A stretch of 64,000 bases of DNA from Dichetophora obliterata. Taxonomy: Eukaryota; Arthropoda; Insecta; Diptera; Sciomyzidae. This document shows positions 44,858 to 55,536 of this stretch, in pieces. Position 1 is the stretch's first letter; each line of letters opens with the position of its first letter. The position numbers were made by a program, and so were the translations under genes. Location: contig OY986438.1 of assembly GCA_963920525.1 (NCBI GenBank), forward strand, positions 194,337,962-194,401,961. The letters are read 5' to 3'. The notes under the pieces were generated by a model. The model saw only the letters and a list, made by a program, of their open reading frames with translations. It had not been told where the DNA came from and searched no databases.

Positions 44858-45612
44858 TCTATTTATCTTAAACATTTGTTTTGAACGCATCAGCCGCTTT
44901 TTCGAGTTTTTTAGGTGCGGGAACAAAGAAAAAGTCATTGGGCTGCTAAATAAAGAATGTACGGCATTCATTTGATGTTTTGATCGGTCAAAAATTTTCT
45001 TGTTTGTGCCGATGTATTATAGCTTGCATTGTCATGGTGAAGAATAATTTGTGGGGTCTTCTTCTTCTTTTTCCGAATTTCCCCCAAAGAAGTAAAATAT
45101 AAGGAAGTGGTGTAGTAGCAGAAAAGTGCGGCATTTTGCATATTGGTGTTGGTTCGCACAAACACATAAACATTCAAACACGGCCGCATTCGGTTGCATC
45201 ACAAAAAAAGGCCCAACCTGTTTCTGATGATAATCACATATTTACAGATTATGGCTTAAAGTTTTCGCTATCTTGTTTCCTTTTATCCAATAACTATTAC
45301 AGATTGTATTTCCACACCACCCTTGAGGTATACAATTTGGTGCGTTACCGATTTTTTTTTTGTGGGTGTTCGGTTCCCCAGTAGGCCTATTTCACCCGAG
45401 AGCAAAAAGAATATTAGTATAGTAAAAAAATGATGGTAAAAGCTATCTACTGGGTTTGTATTCATTTATATTCATGCATTAAATTTTATATATTATTAAA
45501 ATTATAAATAATTTTAAATTAAAAAATTAAATATAAAAATGGATTTCAATAAATTAATAAAATAATTTGAATTAATAAACTAAATAAAATTATTAATACA
45601 AATTAATTTTTT

Positions 45613-46155
45613 CTAAACACCCTTAAAATGAATAGTTTTATGCAACTTTTGCCTAATAGTTGGCTTTTCATTATTTCTTTTAGATATATAAAAATATCTA
45701 GTTTTTAAAAATATTTCAATTAAAGATTTTACAATAATATTAAAATGACCGGAAGACTTAATATGACCCTCAAATATACTTTTTCCAAGCAGAGATCGTT
45801 GTGTGTTCAACAAAATTCTATTGTAATACATTTTATGCAAAATAGATTTGTCTTTATCTAATAATTTTGTTTGTACGAGTAGTTCTTTTTCAATAATAAT
45901 GCAAACATCTTCAACTGATTTTGAAGGATTTTTCAAATACCCCTTTGATTTAAAACTTATTAACGATTGCTGACTACTTTCCCCCTCCAAATCTATTTTA
46001 CATTCATTGCATTTAAGAATTGATTGCAATTTAAACACAACAAACCCTGCTATATACTTAACTACATGACCTGTATATTCAGTTAAAATACTAGCATATG
46101 TGAAATAATTATGGTCGTTAATAAAAGAATAGTCCATGTCGTCATCGATCCTTAA
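45613..46155 (-). pseudogene. P-element transposase C-terminal segment (E2)
   Basis: Open frame reading DYSFINDHNYFTYASILTEY, TGHVVKYIAGFVVFKLQS, CNECKIDLEG, KGYLKNPSKSVEDVCI and TIRQKLHKTIHFKG. It is the C-terminal part of a P-type transposase, in a different frame from the N-terminal half and joined to it at an internal deletion near 46150. A leftover, not an independent gene. Confidence 0.75.
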
Positions 46156-46169
46156 AACAATTTCCTGCC

Positions 46170-47704
46170 TGGACAGCAATCAATACCCTCGTACCATTTG
46201 GCTAAAGTACGAGAGTGCGGTAAACAATTTTCAAAATTTTGCCTAACGAAATCGTATGCCTTCGGTGACAAGAAATTTAAATTTAACGCGAATGATCTGA
46301 TTGCTGGCTGGTACATCCTTGCGTTCGGCATGCCCTTTAATTTTCTCAGCTTTTTTTTAAACAGATCCGCGTTCATGTCACCAAGATTGTTGAGAATCTC
46401 GGAAGTCTCTTCATTAATTAAGTTTTTTTTCTTGATTTTGCTAACAATGTTGTTTAAAGAAGCAATTCTTTTAGCTTTTCGCCGAACTTTTTCATTTAAA
46501 GTTTTAATTTTGCGGTTTTTTTTTAAAACTGATCTTCGCAATGTTCGGAGTTTATCTTTGGCCATTTTTTTTCGCGGTGTGGAGGATAAATCATCGCTTG
46601 ATTCCATCGCTCTCTTCAGTGACATTTCTTTATTTGGTTGATTTAGATTTTTCTTAAAATTTTTTGACGACACATTTTCTAAAAGTGCAACTCTTGGTGG
46701 TGCAATTTCAATGTTTTCTATAATGCATACGTTTTCTTTGTCATTTTGAGTCATTTCTCCGACAAAATCGCAACTGCAGTTAGGCAGAAAATCAATATCG
46801 CTAAATAATGAGTTAAAAGCATTAATTTTAATTAATAGAAAAAATAAATACTTACAATTCAACGTCATCAGCGTCAAGATGTGGTACCGCTGATGGAAAC
46901 AAATTTCTGCTCGACTTTGAGAAGCCGATGTAATCATTTTCAAAAAAATGATTTGAGCAAACAACTGATCTTTTATTAACCAGATTAGGATCTAAGGCTA
47001 GTGATTTAATCCAATGTTGCTTTAAGTCAAGAATATGTGGAAATCTGAGAATAAATAAAAAATTTATTTCATATAAATAAAATATTTATTTTCTTTTATT
47101 TCAAATAAATAAAAAATTTATTCCCTTTTATTTTAAATAAATAAATAAAATATTTTTTCCTTTTATTTTAAAATTTTTTGCGTTAATTTATTCTTTATTT
47201 TGGCCTTTATTCCACACACTTCATATTATGCACTGAATTTGGAAACTTTCGCGAATTTTACCTCCTAAGCCATTTGAGACCGACATTGTATTATTGCACT
47301 TTTGGACTAAGGAGGCCCAAGAACGTTTAATAAACATAAGAAAAAAATTATTTACGCGTGGGCCATAAACTGCACTTATGACAGTGAAAATTTGTTCACT
47401 GAAAACACGAGCGCCCTAAATGTGTGGAAATATGTAAATTGAATACGCCCCTGAAATACTTTGACATTTCAATCCCTTAAAATTGGCGCGGAAACAACGT
47501 ACTCCAATTTGCTTTTTTTTCACTTATTTCCAATCGGAAATGCACAAATTTTCACTTTAAATAACTTTTTTAAACACAATTCATTATAAATAACGTTGTT
47601 TCGTTTAAAAAATCCAACTGGTGTTTGTATACTTACTTATGGAAGGAAACCACATTATTCTTCAAGTTCTGACTACTTGAACAGTTTTTTACCACACAAC
47701 GCAT
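46170..47704 (-). CDS. P-element transposase N-terminal half: THAP finger plus basic coiled coil (E2)
   Basis: Exon 1 47704-47637 (MRCAVKNCSSSQNLK), exon 2 47044-46856 (HILDLKQHWIKSLALDPN, SVVCSNHFFENDYIGF, LFPSAVPHLDADD) and exon 3 46800 to about 46170. Together they give a full C2CH THAP finger with the AVP box. Exon 3 has a strongly basic, heptad-like region (TLRRSVLKKNRKIKTLNEKV) and the family motif YQPAIRSFALNLNFLSPKAY…LPHSRTLAKWYEG. The frame then stops at a deletion junction. Full-length P transposases are several hundred residues longer and include the catalytic domain. A THAP-plus-coiled-coil product would resemble KP-type repressors; whether it is made is unknown. Confidence 0.75.
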
Positions 47705-48284
47705 GTTCGTTTAGTTGTTTATATCGCAAATCTTACTTATCTCACTAAAATTATCAATAAAAATAGCTTTTAATTAAATATTTAATAGTAGTAATTTTTT
47801 TATCTCACACTTCGGCCGACAGAACGATCGAAATGTCAAAAAATATTCTCCGTATACATACCGCAGTACACATACACTGTATGTGAGGGTAACACCATTT
47901 CCTTATATTTTATTTCTATGATTTCCCCAAACACTTCTGGCATACAAACGGTTATGTACCATTCACAATTGACCGCCTTAAGTTGCTCTAACGTCACTGT
48001 AGTCACATGACTATTAATGACGCAGAAACAGCCAAACAACCATTTGCTTCGAAGTGCTTCTTCCATGTACAACTTTTGTTGGATTGGATTCATATGCATA
48101 GATCCATGATTTGTCACTTGTGCAGATGTTATATACATCAGTTGATACATTGCGATTGTATTTTTTTAAGATTTCTTTGTATCAATTGATACGAGCCCCT
48201 TTTTTTGCGTTGGTCAGATTATGCGGGATCCAACACGAACAAATAAGGTGCTTATCAAAACTATAAGACACCAAAAAAATTTGA

Positions 48285-48890
48285 CTGTGCATTCATATTC
48301 AACACTGTGCCAATTCCATGATGATTAATGGCTGAGGAAACCTCAAATTCACCTCAAATACAGGTGAGCATACTGTCCAGTCCATGAGGTCAATGGAACA
48401 CGTTTCCAAAAACGCCCTTGTTTGCCGACTTGTGTGGATTCTTGCATTATCCAGCATGATATATGCGCTCTTTCCCTATTCTCCTTTAAAAATGATAAAA
48501 GGCCGCTCTACAGTACATTTATGTAGTCAGAGCTAATCATCTTCACCATTGCGGAGCCACCACCAAAATTTCTTTTGGAAAATATTAGCAGTTTTTTTCT
48601 TAAATCTCTCTAGTAGCATCGGTATCCATCTGGGCCATCAAAGTTTAATTTATTTTCGTCTGAAAAGATGACCTTTTGCAAACAAAAAAAACATTGTTAG
48701 AATGGTACAAGTTAAAAAGGGTATTATTATATACCCAGTCCCAGTTGGTATTAATACTATGTGTTGCAAAGTGAAGCCGTGCTGTCTTCGGGTTAAGTTG
48801 AGCTTTCTTCGTTTTGCATCTAACAATTGTTTCGGAACTGTTTAGAATTCTCCAAACCGTTTTTTTGAAACTGTTGGGAATATTATTAGA
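48285..48890 (-). pseudogene. Tc1-like transposase remnant
   Basis: The minus-strand reading includes VQRILNSSETIVRCKTKKAQ, SINTNWDW, FDGPDGYRCY, FSKRNFGGGSAMV, then a DNARIHTSRQTRAFLE stretch with the second catalytic Asp, and LMDWTV. These are the conserved steps of Tc1-family DDE transposases. Several stops and frameshifts; no termini located. It abuts the mariner remnant. Confidence 0.8.
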
Positions 48891-49050
48891 AAAAAAAATA
48901 AAAATTAAGGCAGTGTGTCGACGTCACTAGACTTTCTTTGCATACTCCGTACTTTCAAATTAATCTTGTTTCATATAATCTTAATTTAACGTAAACTTAC
49001 CATTTTAAATGAAGTACCTGATTTAAGTAAGTTTTTTGCTTTTCGAACTT
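48891..49050. other. Spacer, no gene seen
   Basis: AT-rich sequence between the Tc1-like remnant and the TSD of the truncated retrotransposon. Confidence 0.4.
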
Positions 49051-49065
49051 TTGTACTAGATCTTA

Positions 49066-50311
49066 GTTAGTTAGTTTATAGTGGGCCCATGTGCACCGCT
49101 TTTGGATGAGGGCACTACTTCCCCTCTAAAATGGAGGCGTCTTAGGCTATGGGTTGCCGAACATTCACATAGAATGTGTTCGGGGTTTTCTTCTTCCTCC
49201 TCGCATAGTCTGCAGACGTCTGATTCAGAAAGACCCATCTTTTTAAGATGGTATCTGAGTGAGCAGTGACCTGTGAAGAAACTGCTGAGAATTCTAAGGT
49301 CTGCTTTGGTAAGCTTGAGTAAATCTTTGGATTTTGCTTTACTTGGAATTAAAAATTTCTTAGATTGCCTCTGTCCATTAGTATTGTGCCAGCGGCACTG
49401 AAATTTCTTATCTTCCCATATTCTAATTTTTTCTAGAATGTAGCCTTTTGCTAAGCTACAGAATGGTTCAGGTCCTATAAGAGTTAGAGACACTCCTCTT
49501 TTGGCAAGGCAGTCCGCCCTTTCGTAGCCCTCGAATCCTTCGTGACCTGGAACCCACCATAATTCTATTTTGTTGCTTTGTCCCAGCGTATTTAATAGCT
49601 CTACGCAGTTGGAGACTAGTACTGATTCAAGTTCATAGGCTTGAAGGGCTTTTAAAGCCTATCTGAAAGTATGTATGATATTGACTATCTGAAAGTATGT
49701 AGATGTGAGCCCCCTTTGATTTCCTGCGGAGACATTCTCGGACACAAACTTCAATTGCATATACCTCCGCCTGCAATATTGTCGGCGTGTATCCCATTGG
49801 AAGAGCTTTTTGGAACTTGGGACCATATATCCCCGCTCCCGTTACTTCATTTTCGAATTTTGACCCATCAGTGTATCACATCTGTGAGCCAGGATCAACT
49901 GTAAGGCTATCATTCGTCCATAGTTGCCTATTGGGTATAACGACCTTGTAGCGTTTTGTGAAGTTTACCTTCGGCAGCATCCTGTCGGGGATTTTTAAAA
50001 AGGAGTAATTTTCGAAAGTTTTTATTATCTTCATGTGACCCGTAAAACTCCCTGCCTTGTAATCACCGATTTCCTCCATTCTTAGTGCACTTAGACATGC
50101 CTCTTTTTCGATAATGATCGTTAAAGGCGGTAGCCCTATTATTACATTCAGAGCTTCAGATGGGCACGTTTTCATTGCCCCAGTGATACTAATGCACGGC
50201 ATTCTTTGCAGCTTTGTCAGTTGATTAGCTGCTGTGCGCTGTTGGACCTTGGGCCACCATGCAAGTGCTGCACACGTAACCATAGGTCTCACAATTGTTG
50301 TAAACGTCCAA
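49066..50311 (-). pseudogene. 5'-truncated I/LOA/R1-like retrotransposon, RNase H and C-terminal region
   Basis: Flanked by an exact 15-bp duplication TTGTACTAGATCTTA (49051-49065 and 50312-50326). The minus-strand reading starts in the thumb region after reverse transcriptase (CAALAWWPKVQQRTAANQL, ISITGAMKTCPSEALNV), crosses RNase H (ILSDSQ, WWVPGHEGFEG) and ends CRLCEEEEENPEHILCEC. RNase H is broken by frameshifts and by a ~26-bp local duplication at about 49660-49700. The 3' tail is (AACT)n. Only the last 1.2 kb was copied in. Confidence 0.85.
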
Positions 50312-50326
50312 TTGTACTAGATCTTA

Positions 50327-50580
50327 CTTTTGTTATCTTTTTCGAGCATTTTACGGGAAAGAACATAGCCTTCAGCTATGGGCGAAATTACCTTAATCTT
50401 AAAAATTTCTTAATATTATAACCACCGAAGAGTAAGGCACTGTAACTCGTTTTAAATTGCTTCTTTTCATATATTTAAAATATATTATCAGCCCAATCAT
50501 AAAACATTTTCTCCCGGGAATTGTAAAAGGGAGTTTCCGTTTAAAAGATAAAGTTTAAAAACTTTTTGGAAATTTTTATG
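50327..50580. other. No gene seen; contains a copy of the 137-bp repeat
   Basis: AT-rich. From about 50483 a copy of the AGCCCAAT…CCCGGGAAT…AAGATAAAGTTTAAAAAC block known from 11940-12190 is present. Confidence 0.45.
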
Positions 50581-50925
50581 CAACTCAATGGCGAGCTAGC
50601 TTGCTGGTTCTTCCCTTTGAGTCTCTGTTGGAGATGTCGCACCGGCGGTGAGAACCATCTTTGGTTCGTCCAACGCAGTCGGCATACTCTAGGGGGTTTT
50701 GGCGCCGGGACTAGATGGCGAGCCAGCTTGCTTGCGGTGAGAACCAGTCTCCGGTTCGTCCAACGCAGTCGGCATACTTTTGTTTGTTGTTTTGCTTATT
50801 TTATCTCGGCCGCAGTAGCTCAATGGCGAGCCAGCTTGCTGGTTCTTCCCTTTGAGTACCTGTTTACAGGTCGCACTTGCGGTGAGAACCAGCCTTTGGT
50901 TCGTCCAACGCAGTCGGCATATATA
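50580..50925 (+). repeat. Three tandem tRNA-like (SINE-like) modules
   Basis: Three units of about 80-130 bp, each containing (C)AATGGCGAGCCAGCTTGCT-type 5' sequence, GCGGTGAGAACCA, and TGGTTCGTCCAACGCAGTCG. TAGCTCAATGG (best in unit 3, about 50816) fits a Pol III A box and GGTTCGTCC a B box, so these look tRNA-derived. The middle unit lacks part of the central region. Could be a SINE head arranged in tandem. No tRNA fold was confirmed. Confidence 0.5.
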
Positions 50926-50989
50926 TTAAATTGTTTATTGATTATATCTATTTACATGATGCGAACCTCATAGAGGTTTTTCCACCATG

Positions 50990-51330
50990 ATTGTCTCTAA
51001 AAATATTATATATGAGCATTACTTCAGATTCTTTTAGGACACGAGCTCCTGGCAACAATCAACCATCGACTACCGCTCTACCGATTACCGATTTACCGAT
51101 TACCGAAATACCGATTGCTAATCCACCGATTTACCGATTTTGACGCCAACCGGACTCACAACCTCCGACCGCCTACAATTGACCGCCAACATTCACTTTA
51201 CCCAAACTACTGACGTCACGCTGCATTAAGTATTTTTAAGGAGAATTTATCAATAAAATACAAAATTATAATATTAAACCAACACCGACTGCGTTCTTAT
51301 TTAATTAAAGTTTGTGGATCTTTCACTCGA
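50990..51330 (+). other. Possible retroelement 3' region with repeated ACCGAT motifs
   Basis: CT/CA-rich leader-like sequence with 6-7 repeats of TACCGAT(T), followed by AATAAAATAC and CCGACTGCGTTCTT. It could be the end of an LTR or other retroelement, but no matching second terminus was found. Confidence 0.25.
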
Positions 51331-51767
51331 TCCTGGCAAGGCTGAGCTGACCTCAGCCAGAAGATAAAACCACTGTTACAGATTTTTATTTTGGTATTGT
51401 TAAAATCACATTTCAGTATTTCTTAGGAAGTACCACGTGCTTAACAAATTTGCTTGAGGCATGCCTGAAGTTGATCAACTTTTAACTTCTTGCAGGCATC
51501 AAAGCTTTGACAGACATAAGCATCAGTTAGCTTTGCTTGAAAAAGCTATATTAACACATCCAATTGCATTTATTGATTGCTTGAATTATTTTAAATTAAG
51601 TTCAATGTATTTCCTTGACTTCTTGTTAAACATTTTTGTTTAGTTTCAACATTTTTGGCATTTTTTACATATTCGATGTATGCTTGCTATGTGTTTTTAT
51701 GAAGCATGCTTCACAGACATGATGCATGCTTGAGGCATGCATGCTTTCTATATGTTTTAGCCTATTG
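51330..51767. other. No gene seen
   Basis: AT-rich, with GCATGC-containing short palindromes (GAAGCATGCTTC, TGAGGCATGCATGC) near 51702-51750. Confidence 0.4.
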
Positions 51768-51902
51768 GGCCTTACCCAATAGTCGATTTAATGCCTACTC
51801 TAAATTAAGTGTAAGCTTTTCTGACATTATTTCTATAGAATTTGTTGCCAAAAAGCTTACACTAAACTTAGAGTCGATATTAAAATGACTATTGGTAAGG
51901 CC
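51768..51902. mobile_element. 135-bp palindromic MITE, TIR GGCCTTACC
   Basis: Arms of about 52 bp: GGCCTTACCCAATAGTC…GTGTAAGCTTTT and, reversed, GGCCTTACCAATAGTC…GTGTAAGCTTTT, loop about 30 bp. A lone end (GGTAAGGCCCATTG) recurs at about 54894. Confidence 0.75.
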
Positions 51903-53169
51903 ACAGATAATATAATATAATGAAAGATGTGCCACCGCCATACAAGCAAGTGGCACAGTAAAATTTGAATGTGGATTTATAATAAATCCACATAAAAGCT
52001 TTATGAGAGTCAGCGAGCGAACGATTTAAAGCTTTTGAGAGCGAGAGAATAAGTAAGTGACAATGTGAGCAAATGTGAGCATAATATTGAAAAGCAATAT
52101 AAAAGATGTGTAAAGATTTGATGCACGAAACATCTGAATAAACGATGTAGCTGCCAACAAAATGTATCAGAATTTCATTAGGTTTTACTTAAAAAATGTA
52201 GGCAATTTTTTTACTAAACTACCCTACGAACATTATATAATTTAGAGTTATTATATTTTATTTCATTATCTCTTATCTCTTTGTTATATAATTTCAAGAA
52301 TATAATATCATAAAGATGACATAATCTAGGTATATTTTGTGTATTGACTTAGTTTTTTTTGCCGTTTTGCCACATGATATTTTTAGTGTTATATTGTTGT
52401 AATTGCGATTCCATCAGTTGAAGCTTAGCCGCGAATAATGTTGTAAGCAATATTTTTTAAGTTGTTTTTTTGCGGAAAAAATTTTTTATTAACTACTTTT
52501 TAATATTTTTATTATATTATTGCAAATTACTATATGAAACGTACTCAGAAATGCAATTTTCAAATGTTCTTATTTATACAACAAAAATATTTTTTTGATA
52601 ATTTTTTTAATAAAAACTCAATATTTTGGACCGTTTCTGAAAAAAAAGTAAAAAAAATATTCACTGACCTAACGATACAGTTGAAACTATTTTTGTAAAG
52701 TGCTTTTATTAAAACTTATATCAAAAGAAATTGAATTAAATACATTTAAAAATAGCGGATATATTTGCATCGAAAGTCAAAGTTTTGATTTTCATGTCGT
52801 TTTTCTCATTCTTGGGCAACGATGTTTTATGAAAAAGTCGTTGTACCAAAAATTTCTGAAATTCTAAAGCTATGTGAATGTTTTTGGTATTAAAATTACT
52901 GAAATTTTTAAAATTTAATTTGCGAAAAATTTGTTCAAGAAAGATTTTCAATATCAAAATTTACGTAAGTGAAAATGGGTGAAATGAGCGTGATCAAAAC
53001 TTAGTATGTTACGATCTAATCCAGGATTCACACAATATGTGTACTCAAATTGAGCGAAGTCCATTAAGCCATTTAGATTTGTATAAATGTCAATTAAACA
53101 AACAAACCGGGAAATAAGTATGAGTATAAAAGAACGAATGCAATTCGAAAAGAATTGAAGAATTTTCAA
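51903..53169. other. No gene seen; LTR-like stretch at 51920-52170
   Basis: Mostly AT-rich. Between 51920 and 52170 there is a hairpin (GTGCCAC…GTGGCAC), a TATAAAAGATG box at about 52101 and GAATAAACG at about 52137, the order expected of an LTR promoter and polyadenylation signal. No paired LTR or direct repeat was identified, so this remains a suggestion. Confidence 0.3.
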
Positions 53170-53757
53170 AGATTTTTTCGATTTTTTTAAGTTTTAAAAA
53201 ATTTGTCTCCAGTTATGATCCTATAACTTCAAAAGTATTTTTTCATTATGTTGATTTTATATGATTTAAATACAAATTCTAAATGTTTGATAGTTTAAAT
53301 CATACTTGATTTTAAATACAAATTCTAGTTGTTTGATAGTTTAAAATCGTTTATTGAGCTTAAGGTCAAAGTTAGAACAATTAATTGTACAACAACAACA
53401 ACAAAGTTTTTTCAATATGAAAAATATGTATAAGAAACAACAACAACAACAAAGTTTTTCAATATGAAAAATATGTTGTTGTTTCTTTGGAAAGATTCGT
53501 TAGTATAATTAATTGTTCTAACTTTGACCTTAAGCTCAATAAACGATTTTAAACTATCAAACAACTAGAAGTTGTATTTAAAATTAAGTATCATTTAAAC
53601 TATCAAACATTAGAATTTGTATTTTAATCATATAAAATCAACATAATAAATAACAAGGTCATTTAGAAAAAAATTTAATAAATTAATACTTTAAGAGTGA
53701 TAGGATCATAACTGGGGAAAAATTTTTCAAAATTCAAAAAAGTCGAAAAATTCTTCT
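53170..53757. repeat. Inverted repeat with ~200-bp arms
   Basis: CCAGTTATGATCCTATAA…GAGCTTAAGGTCAAAGTTAGAAC on the left is repeated in reverse on the right (GTTCTAACTTTGACCTTAAGCTC … TAGGATCATAACTGG). Within the left arm, a TTTGATAGTTTAAAxTC unit is itself duplicated. The loop contains two CAACAACAACAA…AATATGAAAAATATGT repeats. Non-coding. Confidence 0.75.
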
Positions 53758-55079
53758 AAAAAATTCGAACCAACCTGGAAAAGTCTTAATGATTTTTATT
53801 ATCTAGAAAAAATACTCAATCGAACTAGCATTGTCGTTTTCGTCGCGCAAACTTTTTTTAAACTGTTTACCACTGTTATTAATTTGTTATTCACTTTTAA
53901 ATAAAAAATACAATGAATAAAAAATTTTGTTATTCACTACTATTTTATGAATAAAATGTTCGCTATTAATTTTTTATTCATTTTTTATTCATTTTTTATT
54001 CATTATTAATTTTGTATTCATTATTAATTTTTTATTCATTATAAATTTCGTATTCATTTCTAATTTTTCATTCACTTTTGAATAATAAATAAAATGTAAA
54101 AAAAACCTTTTGAATAATGAACCAAATTAATAATAAATAAAAAATTAATAATGACTATAAAATTAATAATGAATAACACATGAATAGGCAATGAATCAAA
54201 AAATTATAATGTACAAAAAAATAATTATTGAAAAATTTTTAATTCTTTTTGAATTGCATTCTTTGTAAATAGCATTCATATGAATAAAAAAAAATAATTA
54301 TTCTGAATATCGAAAAAAAAATAATTGAAATTAATTACTAATAATTTTTTTTTAAATTCAATGTGAATTAAAAATTTTATTTATAAACAATTTTGAATTC
54401 ATTTAATGGTTTTGTATGTGGTTATTCAGTTTTCCTTAAGATTCTGAATATATATGCAGATTTTACTGCTCTGGCTGATAGTCAATCAAAAATAGTCAAT
54501 ATTAATAGGAAGTAGTGAATAAAAAAAATCGGCTTCGCACAAAATAAGGAAATCATCATGAAAACAATGCAAACAAACAAAAACATTTCTTGCTGTCAAG
54601 CAGAGATCACAACTGCTTGGTTCCAACAACAACAACGGAAAAAAATTACAACATTAAATTTCACGACTCTCGCTAGCTATGAGAAAACATGCAGTGGTGG
54701 TGATCTATGCTGTGAAGCATTGTGGACTGAAGAGTGAAGGAGCATTGCAGAGAGAATGTGCATGCAAGGATTGGAAACTTTTCTCTCAAGAAAGCTTTTT
54801 CATCGCGCTCACAAAAGCTTACGTATTGATCTGAAAAATATTTGTTACTTTTTAATGTTCTACGTGATACATCTTTATACTTTATAATCTTTGGTAAGGC
54901 CCATTGTGTTATTTTTTACAGATAGTTTTAGAAAGGTTTTTATTTAAAAATTTTTTAAAATCACATACATTTTTTTTCTTATGTAGTATCATTGAATTTT
55001 TTGTTGGAATATTTTGGAATTTTTTTGCAATGGAGGGCAAAGAAAAGTCCGAGATACCGGGATTGGATGCCCTAATATA
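53758..55079. other. No gene seen; degenerate TTATTCATTATTAATTTT array
   Basis: From about 53930 to 54200 the sequence is an irregular array of TATTCATTATTAATTTT and its reverse, almost pure A/T. The rest is ordinary AT-rich DNA. Confidence 0.5.
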
Positions 55080-55536
55080 CAGTGGTGGTCACGAATTTAG
55101 CAGACTTGAAAAATTATAGTGAATACTTAAGTTTTCTATTTATTCGTTTGAAATTTTTAATGAACTTTTATTAAACACTAGCTGAACCCGGTGTGCTTCG
55201 CTACTCCCCTCGTTATAAAATAAAATTAAAAGTATTTATATATTTTTCACGCCATCGAATTTTCGAAATAAGTCCACCCCAGCGCCACCTACCGTGTCCA
55301 TTTATACACAAATTATTTTCTTATGATCAAACAAACATACATTCTGAATTTCAGTTAAATTGGTCCATAAATTCAAATTTTCGATATAAGTCCACCCCAG
55401 CGCCACCTATCGGGTCCAAATATAGCCTATGTTACCCACCGTACCAAGATGAACATTACCTGAAAATTTCATCAAAATCGGCCCAGCCGTTTTGGAGTCC
55501 ATACGTTACATACATACACACATCCTATTTTATATA

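Larger units (their letters stand above)
45085..47920 (-). mobile_element. P-superfamily element E2, internally deleted, TSD ATTTCCCC
   Basis: 2836 bp. The 5' terminus (right) reads CATAGAAATAAAATATAAGG and the 3' terminus (left) CAAAGAAGTAAAATATAAGG, similar to canonical P ends (CAT…AAATAACATAAGG). Exact 8-bp duplication ATTTCCCC at 45077-45084 and 47921-47928. Inserted into a mariner transposase gene. It encodes the THAP and coiled-coil part and the extreme C-terminus of a P transposase, but the DDE core is missing. Confidence 0.92.
44570..48275 (-). mobile_element. mariner element, decayed, split by P element E2
   Basis: Transposase remnants on the minus strand. The upstream part (about 48270-47929) reads CWIPHNLTNAQKKGLVSID and then TLEQLKAVNCEWYITVCMPE. 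The downstream part (45076-44575) reads QIILHHDNASYNTSAQTRKF, with the second catalytic Asp in HHDNA, down to WEKVF…MEKCIDL. The sequence is continuous across the E2 insertion once its 8-bp duplication is removed. Many stops and shifts; the first catalytic Asp region is degraded (VTNHGS where the family has VTGDES). The left part contains a local inverted duplication (44708-44857). Confidence 0.85.
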
